Positions 1 through 8,486 of a stretch of 32,054 nucleotides of DNA are shown here, one piece after another (position 1 is the stretch's first letter; the number at the start of each line of letters is the position of its first letter). Both the position numbers and the translations under genes were made by a program. Where the stretch lies: the NCBI GenBank assembly GCA_030642635.1, contig DAOWNK010000002.1, positions 1-32,054 on the forward strand. The letters are read 5' to 3'. The notes below the pieces were generated by a model that was not told the DNA's origin, did no database searches, and saw only the letters and a list, made by a program, of their open reading frames with translations. This DNA is from Pirellulales bacterium. Lineage in GTDB: Bacteria > Planctomycetota > Planctomycetia > Pirellulales > Thermoguttaceae.

Positions 1-49
1 CCCTGCGCCAGCAGATTCTCCGAAACGAATTATCGACGATTACCCACAT

Positions 50-658
50 ATGGTTGCTCCCACGAAAAATCATCGGCCTGGCCAAAAGCCTCATGGCGTT
101 GGCCACGTAGCAAAGTTCATTTCTCAGAAAGTGCAGACACTGGGATATCACTACGTCAAATCGGCATACGGCATGTGGCTGCCTGGCGATAACCGTGGTC
201 ACTGGTCTGAAGCGTGGGACGAAAAAATCGGATATACCGAACCCCATACACTCCACCAGGGCGATCCGGTGCGTCAGCGCATGGCCACAGAGCGAATGAA
301 GTACGATCCGGTGCATTTGACAGAAGAAATGATCGAGGCAGTCGTCGGCGCCATTTCCAAATGTATCACTGTGTCCGCCGGCGGATTGGCGATTGCTGCG
401 GCAGCCATTGAATCGACGCACATGCACCTGCTGATTCCATACAGTGGGCGTGACATCGACAAGACCGCCAGGTGGTTAGCTGACCAAACTACCAAGGCCG
501 TCCATCGCGAAACGAACCACCAGGGTTCGATATGGTGTAAGGGGAAGTGGTGCTCATATATATTTGAGCAGTCGCACTGGGAAAACACGGTTGAGTACAT
601 TGAACGGCACAATACACGTCACGGCCGTGACGCCAAGCCGTATTCCTTTATCATGTAA
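50..658 (+). CDS. RAYT/IS200-like Y1 (HUH) transposase-related protein
   Basis: 202 aa ORF; HMHLL (HxH) motif in ESTHMHLLIPY, and C-terminal W.KGKW..YIF....W.NTVEYIERHN resembling REP-associated tyrosine transposases; palindromes immediately downstream. Confidence 0.7.
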   Translation: MVAPTKNHRPGQKPHGVGHVAKFISQKVQTLGYHYVKSAYGMWLPGDNRGHWSEAWDEKIGYTEPHTLHQGDPVRQRMATERMKYDPVHLTEEMIEAVVGAISKCITVSAGGLAIAAAAIESTHMHLLIPYSGRDIDKTARWLADQTTKAVHRETNHQGSIWCKGKWCSYIFEQSHWENTVEYIERHNTRHGRDAKPYSFIM

Positions 659-659
659 A

Positions 660-761
660 CCGCGACCAGTGGTCGCGGCTTTGCATGGGTATAACTGCGA
701 CCACTCACAATGCAAAGCCGCCGCCAGTGGCGGCGGTAGTTCCCGCGACCACTGGTCGCGG
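660..761. repeat. Cluster of three REP-like 8-3-8 palindromes
   Basis: CCGCGACC-AGT-GGTCGCGG (660-678), CCGCCGCC-AGT-GGCGGCGG (718-736), CCGCGACC-ACT-GGTCGCGG (743-761), between convergent genes. Confidence 0.85.
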
Positions 762-773
762 TTTTACATGGAG

Positions 774-1586
774 TTACGCGGCGCGGCGTCGGATTACATC
801 GTCACGTTGCAACGGACTCAACGGTGCGGCGCCGGGACGCAAGTACGTCCAGTAAACCAACACCAACTCGAAGAACGCCTTGAAGAAATCATGGGGTTTT
901 ACTTTCGATCCGGCCACGTCGCGCCATTGATGAAGCGGCAACTCGTAGATGATTTCCTCCAGCGGTTCGAGCCGGCCGGCCTTGCAAGCGCAGCGGCACC
1001 TTGCCAGCAGTTCGACGTCGAATATCCAGTTGGTGCGAAACGGCTGCTCGAATATGTTTCGAATTTCAGGCGAAGTGCGAAACAGCTTCGCCCCGCATTG
1101 CGTGTCGTAGATCGGCAACCTCAGCACCGAGGACGCCACAGTGGCGAACACCCGGCCAAGATGGTGTCGCAGCGGCCGACGCTGGATGTTCCGGCCCAGC
1201 AGCTTTACTCTTGCGCCGAAGACCATCTGTAACTTCGGGTTGCGTGCGAGCACGTCGCAGAACTCCGGGATAATGTCCAGCGGGGTGGCCAGGTCGGCGT
1301 CCCAGAAGCCGACCATCTCCGGGTCGTCCTTCAGTGCAAGGAGCACCCCATTTCGGATCGCCTCGGCCTTGCCGCCGTTTTGCGCCAGATCGCAGACGGC
1401 GAAACGATTAGGATCGGAATCACACATCGATTGAAGCACTTCCAGCGTATCGTCACTGCTGCCGTCGTTGACGCACAGAAACTTAATCGGTCGGTTCCGA
1501 GATGCAAACTCACGAAACGCATTGACATCGAGCCTTGCGGCTTCGTTGTAACAAGGGACGACGATTGTGCAATTGTGTGACATCAT
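774..1586 (-). CDS. Glycosyltransferase family 2 (dolichyl-phosphate glucosyltransferase-like)
   Basis: TIVVPCYNEAARL, NDGSSDDT, GKAEAIRNG, DADLATP motifs of GT2. Confidence 0.88.
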   Translation of the reverse strand: MMSHNCTIVVPCYNEAARLDVNAFREFASRNRPIKFLCVNDGSSDDTLEVLQSMCDSDPNRFAVCDLAQNGGKAEAIRNGVLLALKDDPEMVGFWDADLATPLDIIPEFCDVLARNPKLQMVFGARVKLLGRNIQRRPLRHHLGRVFATVASSVLRLPIYDTQCGAKLFRTSPEIRNIFEQPFRTNWIFDVELLARCRCACKAGRLEPLEEIIYELPLHQWRDVAGSKVKPHDFFKAFFELVLVYWTYLRPGAAPLSPLQRDDVIRRRAA

Positions 1587-1595
1587 ATTTTCCTT

Positions 1596-1651
1596 GTTTA
1601 GCCCCGGCGTCCACGCCGGAGAAGCACGCCGCGTAGACGCGGCGGTTAAAC
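1596..1651. repeat. Composite intergenic palindromic element
   Basis: GTTTAGCC...GGTTAAAC outer inverted repeat enclosing CCGGCGTCCACGCCGG and CGCCGCGTAGACGCGGCG palindromes. Confidence 0.7.
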
Positions 1652-1671
1652 ATTTTGTGTCAAACGAAATA

Positions 1672-3369
1672 CTATCGTCGGGTCAAAACAACGACCTCGC
1701 CGGAATGCAGGAACCGCGGCCGCCGGGCAAGCACGCTGAACTCGCCCGGAAAGTGGCGTTGTAGTTCTTCTTCCTGCTCGTCGTTGGTGATGATGTACGG
1801 ACACTCGGCGCCGTCGAGGAACTCGCGCAACCCGGCTGGCTCCGCGTAGCACGGTATCCGGCAGCCGGCGTAAAATACGTAGCTCTCCTTGAGGAACTTG
1901 TAGGCGGCCAATTGCGTCGTACCGGGGCTGGACCGGCGGATTTTCGCAATCAGCACCTCGGCGTTCTGGTGGCGGTCGACTCGTATGGCCGCAAAGCCGA
2001 ATATCGCCGTAAGGAACGCCACCGATGTTACCGTAAAGACGACCGCCGCACGGGCCGGCCGGTCGTGCTCGAGGTAATACCAATACACCACACCGCCTGC
2101 TACTAAAATCAGGCCGACCAGTCCGATCGACCATTCGCCCGGCAGGAATATCGCCGCTATTATTGGAATGGCGATCACAATACCAAGCCCCACCACGATA
2201 AGCGTAATCGCCGCATTGCGACCCCAATAACGCCTTACGTGTGCAGGATCGGCGATCCAGCCGTCGATGAACCCGGCGGTCAGAAGCGCCAAGGCCGGGT
2301 ACGCCGTCAAAACGTAATGCGGCAATTTCGTGCTGACCAGCGACCAAAACAGCACGAACACGCCCAGCCAGCAGGCGACAAATATGTATCCGTTGCGCCA
2401 GGCGTGACGTTGACGGATTTTCCGCCACGACTCCACAAACGACGGCCCGAGGAAAACCGACCAGGGAAAGAACCCGATCAGTATCGCTGGAATGTAATAA
2501 AGGAACGGACCGCTGTGTCCCTGGAACGGCTTTATCGCCCTGGCGAAGTTTTGCTCGCCGAAGAATCTTGTAAGCCACACGCCGTCGGTCCTCAGCCCGA
2601 CCAGCACGAACCAAGGCACGGCCACAATGGCGACAACGACGACCGCCGTAAGCGGCCGCATCTGCCAAACAGATCGGACAAGGCTCCGCAGCGACAATTT
2701 CCCGGCGGTAAGCAACAAAAACAACCCGACGGCGGCCGTCGGCAAAAGCACGCCGATCGGTCCCTTCGCCAGCACTGCCACACCCATCGCGGCATACATC
2801 ACCACGAACGCAAGCCACGAACCAGGCCGATGTGCGACGGCATGGGAATCATCGCCGGAGGACGACGTTACATCGGCGCTGCCGAAACGATCTTTCATGC
2901 CGATGACGAATGCCAGCATTGCCAGCGTCGTGGCCAGCGTCAGTGCGGTATCGACCGTTGCCGCCCGGGCCGACACGGTGAATATGATCGACGTTGCGAC
3001 GATCAACCCCGCCCAAAGGCCGACCTCCTCTCGAAACAGCCGTCGCCCAAGGTGATAGGTCGCCAGCGCTGTGGCGATACCTAGCACTGCCGACCAGAAC
3101 CGCACGGCAAACTCGTTTATGCCGAATAGTTTGTAGCCGCCGATCATCAGCCAGTACATCAGCGGCGGTTTGTCGGGAAACAGCTCGCCGTTGAACGTCG
3201 GCACTACAAGGTCGCCGCCGGTGAGCATCTCGCGGGCACACGAGGCGTAGAGCGTTTCGTCCTTGTCCCACAACCCGGTGGCGCCAAGGTTGGTAAAAAA
3301 CACCACAGAGGCAGCCAACACGATCCAAAACTGGTGGCGAAGCTGCCGGTGCATAAGATGAGTAAACAT
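1672..3369 (-). CDS. GT39/ArnT-like membrane glycosyltransferase
   Basis: GLWDKDETLYASCAREMLTGGDLVVPTFNGELFPDKPPLMYWL and many TM segments; start placed at MFTHLMHRQ (ATG complement 3367-3369) within the longer ORF. Confidence 0.85.
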   Translation of the reverse strand: MFTHLMHRQLRHQFWIVLAASVVFFTNLGATGLWDKDETLYASCAREMLTGGDLVVPTFNGELFPDKPPLMYWLMIGGYKLFGINEFAVRFWSAVLGIATALATYHLGRRLFREEVGLWAGLIVATSIIFTVSARAATVDTALTLATTLAMLAFVIGMKDRFGSADVTSSSGDDSHAVAHRPGSWLAFVVMYAAMGVAVLAKGPIGVLLPTAAVGLFLLLTAGKLSLRSLVRSVWQMRPLTAVVVVAIVAVPWFVLVGLRTDGVWLTRFFGEQNFARAIKPFQGHSGPFLYYIPAILIGFFPWSVFLGPSFVESWRKIRQRHAWRNGYIFVACWLGVFVLFWSLVSTKLPHYVLTAYPALALLTAGFIDGWIADPAHVRRYWGRNAAITLIVVGLGIVIAIPIIAAIFLPGEWSIGLVGLILVAGGVVYWYYLEHDRPARAAVVFTVTSVAFLTAIFGFAAIRVDRHQNAEVLIAKIRRSSPGTTQLAAYKFLKESYVFYAGCRIPCYAEPAGLREFLDGAECPYIITNDEQEEELQRHFPGEFSVLARRPRFLHSGEVVVLTRR

Positions 3370-3490
3370 GAACACACCCGTAACCCGATAATAACTACTG
3401 AATGCGGGGTAGGACACACGACCAGTGGCGGGGGAGTTTACGGTATTTGAGCACTCCCGGCAACGGCAGTTTTCTAAATAATTACGCAAA

Positions 3491-4210
3491 TTGAAAATTC
3501 CCCGCACATTGTTTGTTTTGCCTGTCGTGTTGATCTGTGCCGCCGTGGCGGCGTTGGCGGTCGACTATTCGCTGGCGCAATGGTGCGTTGCAGACCGCTG
3601 CCCGGGGTTTTTTCGTGAGTTGTTCGAGGTCGTCGAACCGTTCGGCAACGGCCTGGGCGTGCTGGTGGTCGTGGCGATGATTTATTATCTCGATCCGACG
3701 CGGCGTTGGGCCGTGCCGCGACTGCTGGGCTGCTCGCTCGGTGCGGGTCTGGCCGCCAACATGGTTAAGATGCTGATCGTTCGCACCCGGCCGCACAGTT
3801 TCGACTTCAGCGGCGAGGTCTTGGCGAGTTTCGGCGGTTGGCTGCCGCTTACCTCCGCAGACAGTGCCGGTCAGAGTTTTCCCTCCGCACATACCGCCAC
3901 CGCCGTGGGCCTGGCCGTCGGGCTGATGTGGCTGTATCCACACGGCCGGCGGACGTTCGTCGTGTTGGCCGCACTTGTCGCATGTCAACGAATAGAATCC
4001 GGCGCTCACTATTTAAGCGACGTTTTGTGCGGTGCGGCCGTCGGCTGCATTGTCGCCTCTGCATGGCTTCATTTCGGGCTGCTGCCCGACTGGATGGACC
4101 GCCTTGAGTTTTGGCTGGGCAGACGGCCGCAGGAACTTGCCGCCGGTCCGGTCCGCGACGTTCAATCGGCCGACGACGACGAAGATCGCCCCGCCCCGCT
4201 GGCCGCGTGA
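3491..4210 (+). CDS. PAP2-superfamily phosphatase
   Basis: KMLIVRTRP, FPSAHTAT, RIESGAHYLSDVLCG correspond to the three PAP2 motifs; TTG start. Confidence 0.87.
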   Translation: MKIPRTLFVLPVVLICAAVAALAVDYSLAQWCVADRCPGFFRELFEVVEPFGNGLGVLVVVAMIYYLDPTRRWAVPRLLGCSLGAGLAANMVKMLIVRTRPHSFDFSGEVLASFGGWLPLTSADSAGQSFPSAHTATAVGLAVGLMWLYPHGRRTFVVLAALVACQRIESGAHYLSDVLCGAAVGCIVASAWLHFGLLPDWMDRLEFWLGRRPQELAAGPVRDVQSADDDEDRPAPLAA

Positions 4211-4285
4211 CCGGCTGGCCATATCTCTGCAAACGTAGTAGAATGAAGCATAGTGCTTCCCACGAGCGTATAACAGGAGAAAGTC

Positions 4286-4513
4286 ATGGATCAAACGTTT
4301 ACTGCTTATATCGAACGCGATCCGGAAACCGGCTTGTATGTGGGAACGATCCCCGGATTGACCGGCGCCCATAGCCAGGGAGCTACGCTGGATGAGCTTC
4401 GAGAAAATCTCTGCGAAGTAATAGCACTTATCCTGGAAGAGCAGCAAGCACAAGGCGAGCCGATTCAAGTCGAGCCGTTCGTGGGCATCCAGCAGATTAC
4501 GGTGGACGTGTGA
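4286..4513 (+). CDS. HicB-family antitoxin
   Basis: 75 aa; YIERDPETGLYVGTIPGLTGAHSQGATLDELRENLCEVIALILEE is a typical HicB fold sequence. Confidence 0.85.
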   Translation: MDQTFTAYIERDPETGLYVGTIPGLTGAHSQGATLDELRENLCEVIALILEEQQAQGEPIQVEPFVGIQQITVDV

Positions 4514-4563
4514 GCAAGTTGCCTATTGTTGACGCCCCTAAACGTGAGAATCGACGAATTTAG
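4510..4563 (+). pseudogene. Truncated hicA remnant (17 codons)
   Basis: GTG start overlapping the hicB stop (GTGA); reads MSKLPIVDAPKRENRRI*, resembling the HicA N-terminus MSKLP.V, then stops at the GT39 gene 3' end. Confidence 0.55.
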
Positions 4564-6392
4564 CGACCGGTGGCGGTTTTTGACAAACGCTGCGACAGCT
4601 CCATCGCGTCGTAAAGCCGATACCGGCCGGCCGATTCGTACGCCAGGTTATTCAGATTGGCGTAGCGTGCGAGCCAATCCACGTGTTGTTCCGGCACTAC
4701 GACCACTGTGCCCGGCTCGACACTTGGAAACTCGCCCAAGTGCACCTGCTGGAACTGGTCTTTATACAAGCCGGCACGAAGGTCGTCGTCCAGGTAAAAT
4801 ACCAGCGAGCCGATCCGTTCCTCAGCAATCAGCAACTTCGGCGGCAGGGTGCCCGTGCGGTTGAAGTATCCGGCCAGGTCGCGTGCGGAGAAGCCGGCCG
4901 CCACCGGCGGCAGCACGAAGGTCATAACCACGACGAACTGCACGGCGGTCGATAGGGTCGCCGCTGTGAGCATTGCCCTCCAGCGACCGGTCACTATAAA
5001 CAACAGCGGTACCATGGCGGTCGCCGCCGCCGCACAGGCCGCTAACCAGACCGGCCACGAAAACCGAATATCAAGTTCACCCTGCACTACCAGCAGCACC
5101 ACCGGCAACACCGCCGGACCGGCAATGCAGGAGAGCACAACGGTCAGCAGCAACATGTGCCGGGCGCCGTCGGTCAAGGTGCCGTCGATCAGTCGTGCCC
5201 AGCCTATCGCGGCCAAAATCGCCACCGCCGGAAAAACCGGCCAGATGTAAGTGACCATCTTCGAGTTGGCAAGCGACAGCAGCAGAGTGCAGCCGATCAG
5301 CCAGGACCAGAGAAGAGGGAAGGGAGAAGGGGGAAGGAGAGAGGAGGGAAGAGAGAAGAGAGAAAAGAGATTGGGTAAAGGAATTCGTTTTCTCCTCTCT
5401 CCTCTCTCTTCTCTCTTCTCTCCTCTTTCTTCGTCTCCCCGCCACCTTGCAAAACCGTCGCGCACCGTAACCGGCAGATAGCCGATCCACGGCAGCCCGC
5501 CGACCAGCAATATCGGCAGATAGTACCACCACGGCTCGCCGCCGTGTGTTTGCGTATCGGTGGCGAAGCCCAGCAGGTGCCGCTCGACGAAGTAGTAGTA
5601 CAGGTAGCCGGGGTTGTGCAACTCGACGGCAATGTACCACATCGAGGCAACCGCAGCGGCAATGCCCAGCGCCGCCGCGCCGCGCACACATACGGCCACG
5701 GTCAGCCTGCGTGTCAGCAGCAGGTATCCGCCGTATGCCGTGCCGACCAACGCCACGCCGACCAGGCCCTTGGTCAGTACGGCCAGCCCCAGCAGCACGC
5801 CGATGGCCAAGGGGTAACAAGAGAAGAGGGAAGAGAGAAGAGAGAAGAGAGATTGGGTAAGGGAATTCGTTCTCTCCTCTCTCCTCTCTTCTCTCTCCTC
5901 TCTCCTCTCCCTGTCTGCTTCCCAAAACAGCAGCACGGCCAGGTTGACCAATGGTACAAGCGCGACGTCGTGCGCGGCGGCCTGCGCCAGCGCGACCGGC
6001 AGGATCATGGTTGCATAGAATATCCCGGCCACCAATCCGACGGTCCGGCCGAACATCCGCCAGCCGACGATCGCCGTGGTCAACACGCCGAGCAAGCCGA
6101 ACATCAACCCCGGCAGCCGGACGGCCGCCTCGCTGAAACCGAAAATACGCAACGAAAGCGCCTCGGCCCAAAAGTAAAGAATCGGCTTGTCAAGAAACGG
6201 CTCGCCGAGGAAGCTCGGGATGATCCACCGGCCACGCTCGACCATCTCCTGGGCGATCGAGGCGTGCAGCCCTTCGTCCGGGTCCAACAGCGGGATGTCC
6301 AGCAACAGCGGATAGACGAACACCACCGCCGCCAACACCGCCAAAAGCACCAGCAGCCATCGGTGGTCGTTCGGCGTGTCGTTCGATATCAC
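4560..6392 (-). CDS. GT39/ArnT-like membrane glycosyltransferase containing two low-complexity insertions
   Basis: LLDIPLLDPDEGLHASIAQEMVERGRWIIPSFLGEPFLDKPILYFW; GLAVLTKGLVG; interrupted by RREEREERREERTNSLTQSLFSLLSSLFS and EERGEKREERGERRKRIPLPNLFSLFSLPSSL. Confidence 0.85.
   Translation of the reverse strand: MISNDTPNDHRWLLVLLAVLAAVVFVYPLLLDIPLLDPDEGLHASIAQEMVERGRWIIPSFLGEPFLDKPILYFWAEALSLRIFGFSEAAVRLPGLMFGLLGVLTTAIVGWRMFGRTVGLVAGIFYATMILPVALAQAAAHDVALVPLVNLAVLLFWEADRERREEREERREERTNSLTQSLFSLLSSLFSCYPLAIGVLLGLAVLTKGLVGVALVGTAYGGYLLLTRRLTVAVCVRGAAALGIAAAVASMWYIAVELHNPGYLYYYFVERHLLGFATDTQTHGGEPWWYYLPILLVGGLPWIGYLPVTVRDGFARWRGDEERGEKREERGERRKRIPLPNLFSLFSLPSSLLPPSPFPLLWSWLIGCTLLLSLANSKMVTYIWPVFPAVAILAAIGWARLIDGTLTDGARHMLLLTVVLSCIAGPAVLPVVLLVVQGELDIRFSWPVWLAACAAAATAMVPLLFIVTGRWRAMLTAATLSTAVQFVVVMTFVLPPVAAGFSARDLAGYFNRTGTLPPKLLIAEERIGSLVFYLDDDLRAGLYKDQFQQVHLGEFPSVEPGTVVVVPEQHVDWLARYANLNNLAYESAGRYRLYDAMELSQRLSKTATGR
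5310..5438. repeat. GA/TC tandem-repeat-armed hairpin element, copy A
   Basis: GA-rich arm, core GATTGGGTAAAGGAATTCGTT, then CT-rich complementary arm. Confidence 0.85.
5819..5913. repeat. GA/TC tandem-repeat-armed hairpin element, copy B
   Basis: Same architecture with core GATTGGGTAAGGGAATTCGTT, one base different from copy A. Confidence 0.85.
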
Positions 6393-6406
6393 CTCGTGCC
6401 TCCGTG

Positions 6407-7171
6407 CTACTTACTACGTTTTCTGTGTCGCAGTTTTTCCAGTTCCACCATAAGAGGAATCCAATATTCACGATCCGCCTGCCGATCTTGCTTTTCCTCC
6501 GTCTCAAGTGCATCAGCCAGGGCGGCTTCGTCTCTCGATTTTGCCGGCGAGAGAAGCGGCCGATACTGGATTGCCGCAGCAAGTTGATCGGGATACTGCG
6601 TCGCCACTTCCATCAGGATTGTCGGTGTGCGGCATTCTTGTAGCCAGAATTGTATTTGTTCAGGTGTGGGGTTTTCACGATTCTGGACAAAGTTCGCCTC
6701 GACAAGCCGCCGGAGCATGGGCCAGTCTTTATCGCGCTGGGTCTTTTTGGCCTTCACGAGATCTGGCAGTGACATAATCTCGATACACGTGCCCGACTCG
6801 TCCTCCAGCGTCGTGCGTCGCTCCCACAATTCGTCAAACGCGGCAACTCCGCGCATGACCGACATAACGTCGATTCGCATCCGATATGCATCGGGATGCA
6901 GACAGCGAAAGTGAACTGCGTGACCTCGGACCAGATAGTCGGCTGTAAACGGAGGCACGGCAATACAGTCCGCCTGCAACTCCCCGAGAGTTTCCGTTAG
7001 CCGATCGAGGTTTTCCGACTCTGCCAGCACGGCAATGTCGGTGTCACGGCTAAACTCTGCTGCGCCGTATAACACGCACGCCTGGCCGCCCATCAACAGG
7101 TAGCGGACGCGGTGCCGGCCCAGGGTCGAAAGGACTTTGAGAATCGGGTTCGGCGTCAAGCGAGCCTCCAA
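6407..7171 (-). CDS. Nucleotidyltransferase-fold protein
   Basis: YLLMGGQACVLYGAAEFSRDTDIAVLAE (GG...G...RxTxDxD-like nucleotidyltransferase motif). Confidence 0.75.
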   Translation of the reverse strand: MEARLTPNPILKVLSTLGRHRVRYLLMGGQACVLYGAAEFSRDTDIAVLAESENLDRLTETLGELQADCIAVPPFTADYLVRGHAVHFRCLHPDAYRMRIDVMSVMRGVAAFDELWERRTTLEDESGTCIEIMSLPDLVKAKKTQRDKDWPMLRRLVEANFVQNRENPTPEQIQFWLQECRTPTILMEVATQYPDQLAAAIQYRPLLSPAKSRDEAALADALETEEKQDRQADREYWIPLMVELEKLRHRKRSK

Positions 7172-7307
7172 CTTGCAAGTAAAATTCCCACAGCTTCCGG
7201 CTTTCGTTCCAGCGCTGAAGCGGCGTCATTCGATACCATTCTTCCCACTCGTCCTCACAGAAGCGGCTTACTGAAAACTCGATATCCATTACAATAGTGT
7301 GCCGCAT
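7050..7307 (-). CDS. Small partner protein upstream of the nucleotidyltransferase
   Basis: MTPLQRWNESRKLWEFYLQVGGSLDAEPDSQSPF; overlaps the nucleotidyltransferase start by 122 nt in another frame. Confidence 0.6.
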   Translation of the reverse strand: MRHTIVMDIEFSVSRFCEDEWEEWYRMTPLQRWNESRKLWEFYLQVGGSLDAEPDSQSPFDPGPAPRPLPVDGRPGVRVIRRSRV

Positions 7308-7388
7308 ATCGGATTGGGTGGCAATAGATACCTCAAAACTTTTGGGAATCTGTGCAAGATATTGTGTTTGGGGGAAACAGTATATAAG

Positions 7389-7484
7389 AGAGGGATTGGG
7401 GATTAGGGATTGGGGATTAGAACTTGATGTTACGTATTTTTCCCAATCCCTAATCCCTAATCCCTAATCCCTAATCCCTATAAA
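7389..7484. repeat. GGGATTA/TAATCCC tandem-repeat-armed hairpin element
   Basis: (GGGATTGGGGATTA) arm, about 20-nt loop, (TAATCCC)n arm just upstream of moxR. Confidence 0.85.
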
Positions 7485-7496
7485 GGAGAAACCCCC

Positions 7497-8486
7497 ATGC
7501 AGGCGGATGTACACCAAATTAAAGACCGCGTGGCGCAACAGGCCGAGAAAATCCATCGGCTCCGGGCCGAGTTGGGTAAGGCGATCGTGGGCCAGGAAGA
7601 GATGATCTCCAGGCTGCTTGTCGGCATGTTGACTCACGGCCACATACTATTGGAGGGTGTGCCGGGCCTGGCGAAGACCACGGCCGTAAAGTCGTTGGCC
7701 CAGGCTCTTGCGACCCGATTCCAGCGAATCCAGTTCACGCCCGACCTGTTGCCGGCGGACCTGATCGGGACGATGATCTACGTGCCCTCCGAGGGCACAT
7801 TCAGGACCAGAAAGGGGCCGATATTCGCCAACTTCGTGCTGGCAGACGAGATCAACCGCGCCCCCTCGAAGGTGCAATCGGCGCTGTTGGAGGCCATGCA
7901 GGAACACCAGGTAACCATCGGCGAGGAGACATATCCGCTGAAAGGCCTGTTCTTGGTTATGGCTACGCAGAACCCGATCGAGCAGGAGGGCACATATCCG
8001 CTGCCCGAGGCGCAGGTAGACCGCTTCATGCTGAAGGTGAAGATCACATATCCAGACGCAAACGAGGAGCGCAGGGTGATGGACATGGCGCTGGACGGTA
8101 CGGCGCAGCCGATTTCTCCCGTGCTCACGCCGAAGGACATCGCCGACATGCAAGAGGTGGTCGGGATGATCTACATCGACGACCAGGTGAAACGCTATAT
8201 TTTAGACGTGGTCCGTTCGACACGCCAACCGGCGGAGTTCGGCATGGCGGAACTGGCGCCGCTTATCGAGTACGGTGCGTCGCCCCGGGCGTCGATATAC
8301 CTTGGCGCCGGCGCCCGGGCGCTGGCGTTTCTGGCCGGCCGAGGGTACGTCACCCCACAAGACGTTAAGGACATAGCCTACGACGTGCTCCGCCACCGCA
8401 TTATCCTGACCTACGAGGCCGAGGCCGAGCAGAAAACCACCGAGGATGTGATTAAGACCGTGTTTGATACGGTTGCGGTACCATAA
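7497..8486 (+). CDS. moxR: MoxR-family AAA+ ATPase
   Basis: GHILLEGVPGLAKTTAVKSLA Walker A; LADEINRAPSKVQSALLEAMQE; ATQNPIEQEGTYPLPEAQVDRF. Confidence 0.95.
   Translation: MQADVHQIKDRVAQQAEKIHRLRAELGKAIVGQEEMISRLLVGMLTHGHILLEGVPGLAKTTAVKSLAQALATRFQRIQFTPDLLPADLIGTMIYVPSEGTFRTRKGPIFANFVLADEINRAPSKVQSALLEAMQEHQVTIGEETYPLKGLFLVMATQNPIEQEGTYPLPEAQVDRFMLKVKITYPDANEERRVMDMALDGTAQPISPVLTPKDIADMQEVVGMIYIDDQVKRYILDVVRSTRQPAEFGMAELAPLIEYGASPRASIYLGAGARALAFLAGRGYVTPQDVKDIAYDVLRHRIILTYEAEAEQKTTEDVIKTVFDTVAVP

Noticed and set aside
1646-2818. 390-aa minus-strand ORF overlapping the first GT39 gene
   Set aside because: Alternative frame with Arg/Ala-rich composition; the 565-aa frame has clear GT39 motifs.
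5077-6171. 364-aa minus-strand ORF and the 347-aa plus-strand ORF at 5544-6587
   Set aside because: Both are shadow frames of the GT39 gene; Arg-rich translations with no family-like motifs.
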